Positions 62,101 through 64,000 of a DNA stretch of 64,000 nucleotides are shown piece after piece. Numbering within the stretch: position 1 is the stretch's first letter; each line of letters starts with the position of its first letter. The position numbers and the translations under genes were made by a program. The stretch comes from Prinia subflava (lineage: Eukaryota; Chordata; Aves; Passeriformes; Cisticolidae), in the NCBI RefSeq assembly GCF_021018805.1, contig NC_086283.1, forward strand, positions 24,941,287 through 25,005,286, read 5' to 3'. The notes under the pieces were generated by a model. That model did not search any database. It was not told the DNA's origin and saw nothing but the letters and a program-made list of their open reading frames with translations.

Positions 62101-63139
62101 TAGCGAATCTCTTCATCTGTGAATCCCCTGGGGTGGGATGTGTTTTAAACGGGTAACTGGTTTTGATGGTGTACTTAGCAAGGAGGAGCACTGTGCCAAC
62201 CTTCATACTGTGATACCACTCAGGACACAACGAATTCCACAAAACCATTGACATCATGCCTGAGCCATCAGCAACTTCAAAGTAAGCCTGAAGAAAAAAG
62301 AGACAATATACAGTCATCTTATTTATTATCATTCTGGTATGTATTTATTTTTGGATAATGCACCACATGCTTGACTCATAAATGACTTCTCCATTACAAA
62401 TGGATATAGAGGATGTTCCAGAACTGGTACTGAATACTAGAGCTGAAAAAAATCCCCATTTTTAAACCGGGCAAACGTTGAATCTGAAACTGAGCAGATC
62501 ACTGAGCAGTAAAAAAAAGTTGGTTTTTAAACTAACCCACCACACCTCCAGTCTCCTTTTCCAAGAAGTTCAACACAAAAATATCACAAGTTAAATATAT
62601 TAGAAAATCCATTAAGAATTTTACAGTAAAAGAATCTATCTAAAAATAATGACATGAGAGAAACAGGGCCTAGAAACTTTTTTTTTTTTAGGACATACTA
62701 ACTGCAGCTGCCAAAGCATAGAGACCAGAAACGTTTAGGCTGTTAAACTACCAACACCTCGAAATATATTTTTCTTCACAAAAAGCTCAAATGAACTACA
62801 GTAACTGAAACACAGCCACCAAAGATTGTATACATATGATGACAAAATTCAGCATTTCCTGCTCTAAAGTGCTCAGCATTTTCCATATAAAATAGCTATA
62901 AAATAACTTTATGTGCTCACTATATGGGAAAAATTATTCTCAAATATCCTACAGCAATTTGTTTAAGTGTAAACCTATGCATTTATCCCTCTTTACCTGA
63001 TAAGGCATATCCATTTTTTTCTCTGGTTTTCCATAGTACCTTAGTCTAGATTTGTGCAGGATTCTCACAAGAAGTGGATGGAAATGCACTCTGCTTCTCC
63101 ATGTCATTTCCAGATGACCAAGATTAGTCAGTTTGGAGA
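46860..63139 (-). CDS. RADX: RADX (CXorf57), C-terminal 15 coding exons; 5' part outside window
   Basis: RPA1-related single-strand DNA binding protein that acts at replication forks, where it competes with RAD51 and limits fork reversal. Exons in transcript order: 63139-62997, 62287-62095, 59016-58908, 58776-58685, 58590-58468, 57358-57251, 56692-56525, 56038-55878, 55461-55271, 54687-54557, 52862-52787, 49534-49455, 48995-48702, 47613-47431, 47005-46860; about 731 codons plus stop, all phases consistent. OB-fold stretches include [40 protein letters not shown] and [51 protein letters not shown] and [19 protein letters not shown] match RADX as I recall it. The first ~200 residues lie right of the window. 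The linker in exons 9-12 seems longer than in mammals. It is convergent with IL13RA1. Confidence 0.94.
47431..47613 (-). CDS. RADX: RADX coding exon
   Basis: 183 nt, phase 1 in and 1 out: [20 protein letters not shown] and [12 protein letters not shown]. The acceptor is tcttcaacag and the donor gtaaga. Confidence 0.94.
48702..48995 (-). CDS. RADX: RADX coding exon
   Basis: 294 nt, phase 1 in and 1 out: [38 protein letters not shown] and [16 protein letters not shown]. The acceptor has a weak pyrimidine tract (gcttataatag). Confidence 0.92.
49455..49534 (-). CDS. RADX: RADX coding exon (linker)
   Basis: 80 nt, phase 2 in and 1 out: [20 protein letters not shown] and SLQYCT. The acceptor tttttttatag follows a T run and the donor is G|gtacgt. 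Confidence 0.75.
49565..49588. repeat. (AT)12 microsatellite
   Basis: Uninterrupted AT dinucleotide repeat 30 bp from a RADX exon acceptor, in the intron. Confidence 0.9.
49831..49846 (+). promoter_or_regulatory. Weak CTCF-like motif in RADX intron
   Basis: GCTGCCCTCTACGGA matches 13 of 15 positions of the CTCF core (forward word on the minus strand). It lies in a locally GC-raised block at about 49700-49880. Confidence 0.3.
52541..52596 (+). mobile_element. CR1 LINE 3' tail fragment
   Basis: ttggactcaacgatccttgt followed by gggccctttcaaacttggaa and tattctgtga is the avian CR1 3' end. It lies in a RADX intron, antisense to the gene. Confidence 0.78.
52787..52862 (-). CDS. RADX: RADX coding exon (linker)
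   Basis: 76 nt, phase 1 in and 2 out: [20 protein letters not shown] and YIIQ. The acceptor is atgccattag and the donor AG|gtaact. Confidence 0.75.
54557..54687 (-). CDS. RADX: RADX coding exon (linker)
   Basis: 131 nt, phase 2 in and 1 out: [20 protein letters not shown] and [15 protein letters not shown]. The acceptor is tttgttgcag and the donor G|gtatat. The phase agrees with both neighbours. Confidence 0.75.
55271..55461 (-). CDS. RADX: RADX coding exon (disordered linker)
   Basis: 191 nt, phase 0 in and 2 out, encoding a Ser/Glu/Lys-rich low-complexity stretch ([20 protein letters not shown] and onward). The donor CA|gtaagc lies just before an in-frame TAA. Similarity is weak; support comes from phase and splice sites. 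Confidence 0.78.
55878..56038 (-). CDS. RADX: RADX coding exon
   Basis: 161 nt, phase 1 in and 0 out: [20 protein letters not shown] and [18 protein letters not shown], then an acidic end. The donor is CAG|gtacca. Confidence 0.94.
56525..56692 (-). CDS. RADX: RADX coding exon
   Basis: 168 nt, phase 1 in and 1 out: [19 protein letters not shown] and [18 protein letters not shown]. The first base triplet gives an extra Trp relative to the human order GHRGQPY as I recall it. Confidence 0.93.
57251..57358 (-). CDS. RADX: RADX coding exon
   Basis: 108 nt, phase 1 in and 1 out: [19 protein letters not shown] and [16 protein letters not shown]. The acceptor is ttttctccag and the donor gtaagt. Confidence 0.95.
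58468..58590 (-). CDS. RADX: RADX coding exon
   Basis: 123 nt, phase 1 in and 1 out: [20 protein letters not shown] and [18 protein letters not shown]. The donor A|gtactc is the one that keeps phase with the next exon. Confidence 0.93.
58685..58776 (-). CDS. RADX: RADX coding exon
   Basis: 92 nt, phase 2 in and 1 out: [20 protein letters not shown] and [10 protein letters not shown]. The intron before it is only 131 bp. Confidence 0.94.
58908..59016 (-). CDS. RADX: RADX coding exon
   Basis: 109 nt, phase 1 in and 2 out, encoding [20 protein letters not shown] and [16 protein letters not shown]. It follows a 3.1 kb intron holding an AAT microsatellite close to this exon. Confidence 0.95.
59079..59119. 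repeat. (AAT)13-14 microsatellite
   Basis: 41 bp of perfect AAT trinucleotide repeat in RADX, 63 bp from the exon at 58908-59016 on its acceptor side. Confidence 0.95.
59120..62094 (-). other. RADX intron without recognised features
   Basis: Mostly AT-rich sequence. Open frames at 59922-60308 (+) and 60347-60724 (-) resemble nothing I know and lack splice-consistent context. Confidence 0.6.
62095..62287 (-). CDS. RADX: RADX coding exon
   Basis: 193 nt, phase 0 in and 1 out, starting [20 protein letters not shown] and [18 protein letters not shown]-fold strands. The acceptor is ttcttcag and the donor G|gttaag. Confidence 0.95.
62997..63139 (-). CDS. RADX: RADX coding exon (most 5' in window)
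   Basis: 143 nt, phase 1 in and 0 out, with [35 protein letters not shown] and a MPYQ end. The donor is CAG|gtaaag on the minus strand. Confidence 0.94.
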
Positions 63140-63683
63140 CTAAGGTTAAGGGGTGGGGAAAAGAAAAGACCGAAAAAGAACATTCATGATTGAACATGTA
63201 AGTTTCATGAGCCAAGTGCCAGGAGGTCACATGTATTTCATTAGTGTTTCTAACACTTTAAAAGGGTCATTTGCAGATATCATTCACAAATAAATTGTTA
63301 TGAACTATCTGCACACAGCATAGTTATGTTGTTGGTTTTTTTTTTCCAATTGAGAGCGATGACACATTTTAAACGACGCAGAAGTGTTGTCAGATGAGCA
63401 GAGGAGCTATTACAGGTTTCAGCTTACAAGGGAATCAAACTAGTGCAGAAGTCCTGTTATACTTCTCGCCTCACCAGGCTTCATGGAACTGGCTGAGCCC
63501 CTCAACACTGACCACATTTTGGATGGCAGCTTCTAAGTGTGAGCATCCTGCCCCACAGACCAGCCATGACACTACGACTGCACCCGGTGTTTTTGACACC
63601 TCAGAAGACTGGATACAAGCACCACAGCCACATAGTTTCAGTCAGTGTTTTGTAGAGTTTAAAAAACTCTCTCAAAGCAACAG
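63140..63683 (-). other. RADX upstream intron (partial)
   Basis: No exon with matching phase is recognised. A plus-strand open frame begins at 63394 but runs into the CR1 repeat, so it is not treated as a gene. Confidence 0.55.
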
Positions 63684-63905
63684 AGAATCACAGAAGGGGT
63701 TGGGTTCAAAGGGGTCATCTCCTTCCAACACTCTGCCGCGGGAGGGACATGCTGCACCAGACCGGGTTGCTCAGAGGCCCCATCCAAGCTGGTCTTCAGT
63801 ACTCTCAGGGATGGAACATCCACAGGCTGGCAACTCTGGGCAACATGTGTCAGTGCCTCACCATCCTCCTGGGGGAAGAGGTTTTTCCCACAGGAGCAGG
63901 TGAAC
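63684..63905 (-). mobile_element. CR1 LINE fragment, minus orientation
   Basis: Starts gaatcacagaaggggttggg, the reverse complement of a CR1 3' end. It continues through ggggtcatctccttccaaca, ctctcagggatggaacatcc and gggcaacatgtgtcagtgcc to gaggtttttccc, the usual order of CR1 in this orientation. Confidence 0.85.
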
Positions 63906-64000
63906 TGTGACACAGGTGGCACACTCCCACAGGGGCCAAACACAGCTGGAGGACACCGGGGAGCTCAGCCCAGCTGCACAAGCAAACACAGAATTGATTC

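Noticed and set aside
63394..63903. 169-codon plus-strand open frame at the right edge
   Set aside because: Its second half is antisense CR1 repeat and the first half resembles nothing known.

Overview
The window is vertebrate nuclear DNA, almost certainly from a bird. The genes are spliced, with GT-AG introns of roughly 0.15 to 4 kb. The interspersed repeats include three CR1-type LINE tails with typical avian 3' ends, and an LTR of a kind I recognise as abundant in bird genomes. No prokaryotic, organellar or plasmid features are visible. The species cannot be settled from the sequence alone.

Three protein-coding genes account for the recognisable coding sequence. (1) Positions 999-13170, + strand: the last 11 coding exons of DOCK11 (zizimin-2, a Cdc42/Rac guanine-nucleotide exchange factor). 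They encode the C-terminal ~510 residues, essentially the catalytic DHR-2 region; the gene starts left of the window. (2) Positions 20722-35212, + strand: a complete 10-exon IL13RA1 (interleukin-13 receptor alpha 1 chain), predicted at 422 residues. It starts in a strong CpG island and has a signal peptide, cytokine-receptor ectodomain, one membrane helix and a short tail with a Box1 motif. (3) Positions 46860-63139, - strand: the last 15 coding exons of RADX (CXorf57, an RPA1-like single-strand DNA binding protein that restrains RAD51 at forks). Its first exons lie right of the window. Reading phase is continuous across every junction in all three genes.

Layout: DOCK11 and IL13RA1 run head-to-tail with a 7.5 kb intergenic stretch. 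IL13RA1 and RADX converge tail-to-tail across 11.6 kb that holds a probable solo LTR. DOCK11 and IL13RA1 are also neighbours in human Xq24, but RADX lies in human Xq22.3, so this adjacency differs from the human order. The genes have unrelated jobs (cytoskeletal signalling, cytokine reception, fork protection) and no operon-like logic.

Points worth a second look: a GC-AG intron before the last DOCK11 exon; a 14-bp perfect hairpin inside a DOCK11 coding exon; an LTR ending about 50 bp before a DOCK11 splice acceptor; a paired CTCF-like motif in an intronic CpG island of IL13RA1; loss of the first Trp of the WSXWS box and of all cytoplasmic tyrosines in IL13RA1; and a long, apparently expanded linker in RADX. 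I found no convincing evidence for a wholly new biological system.
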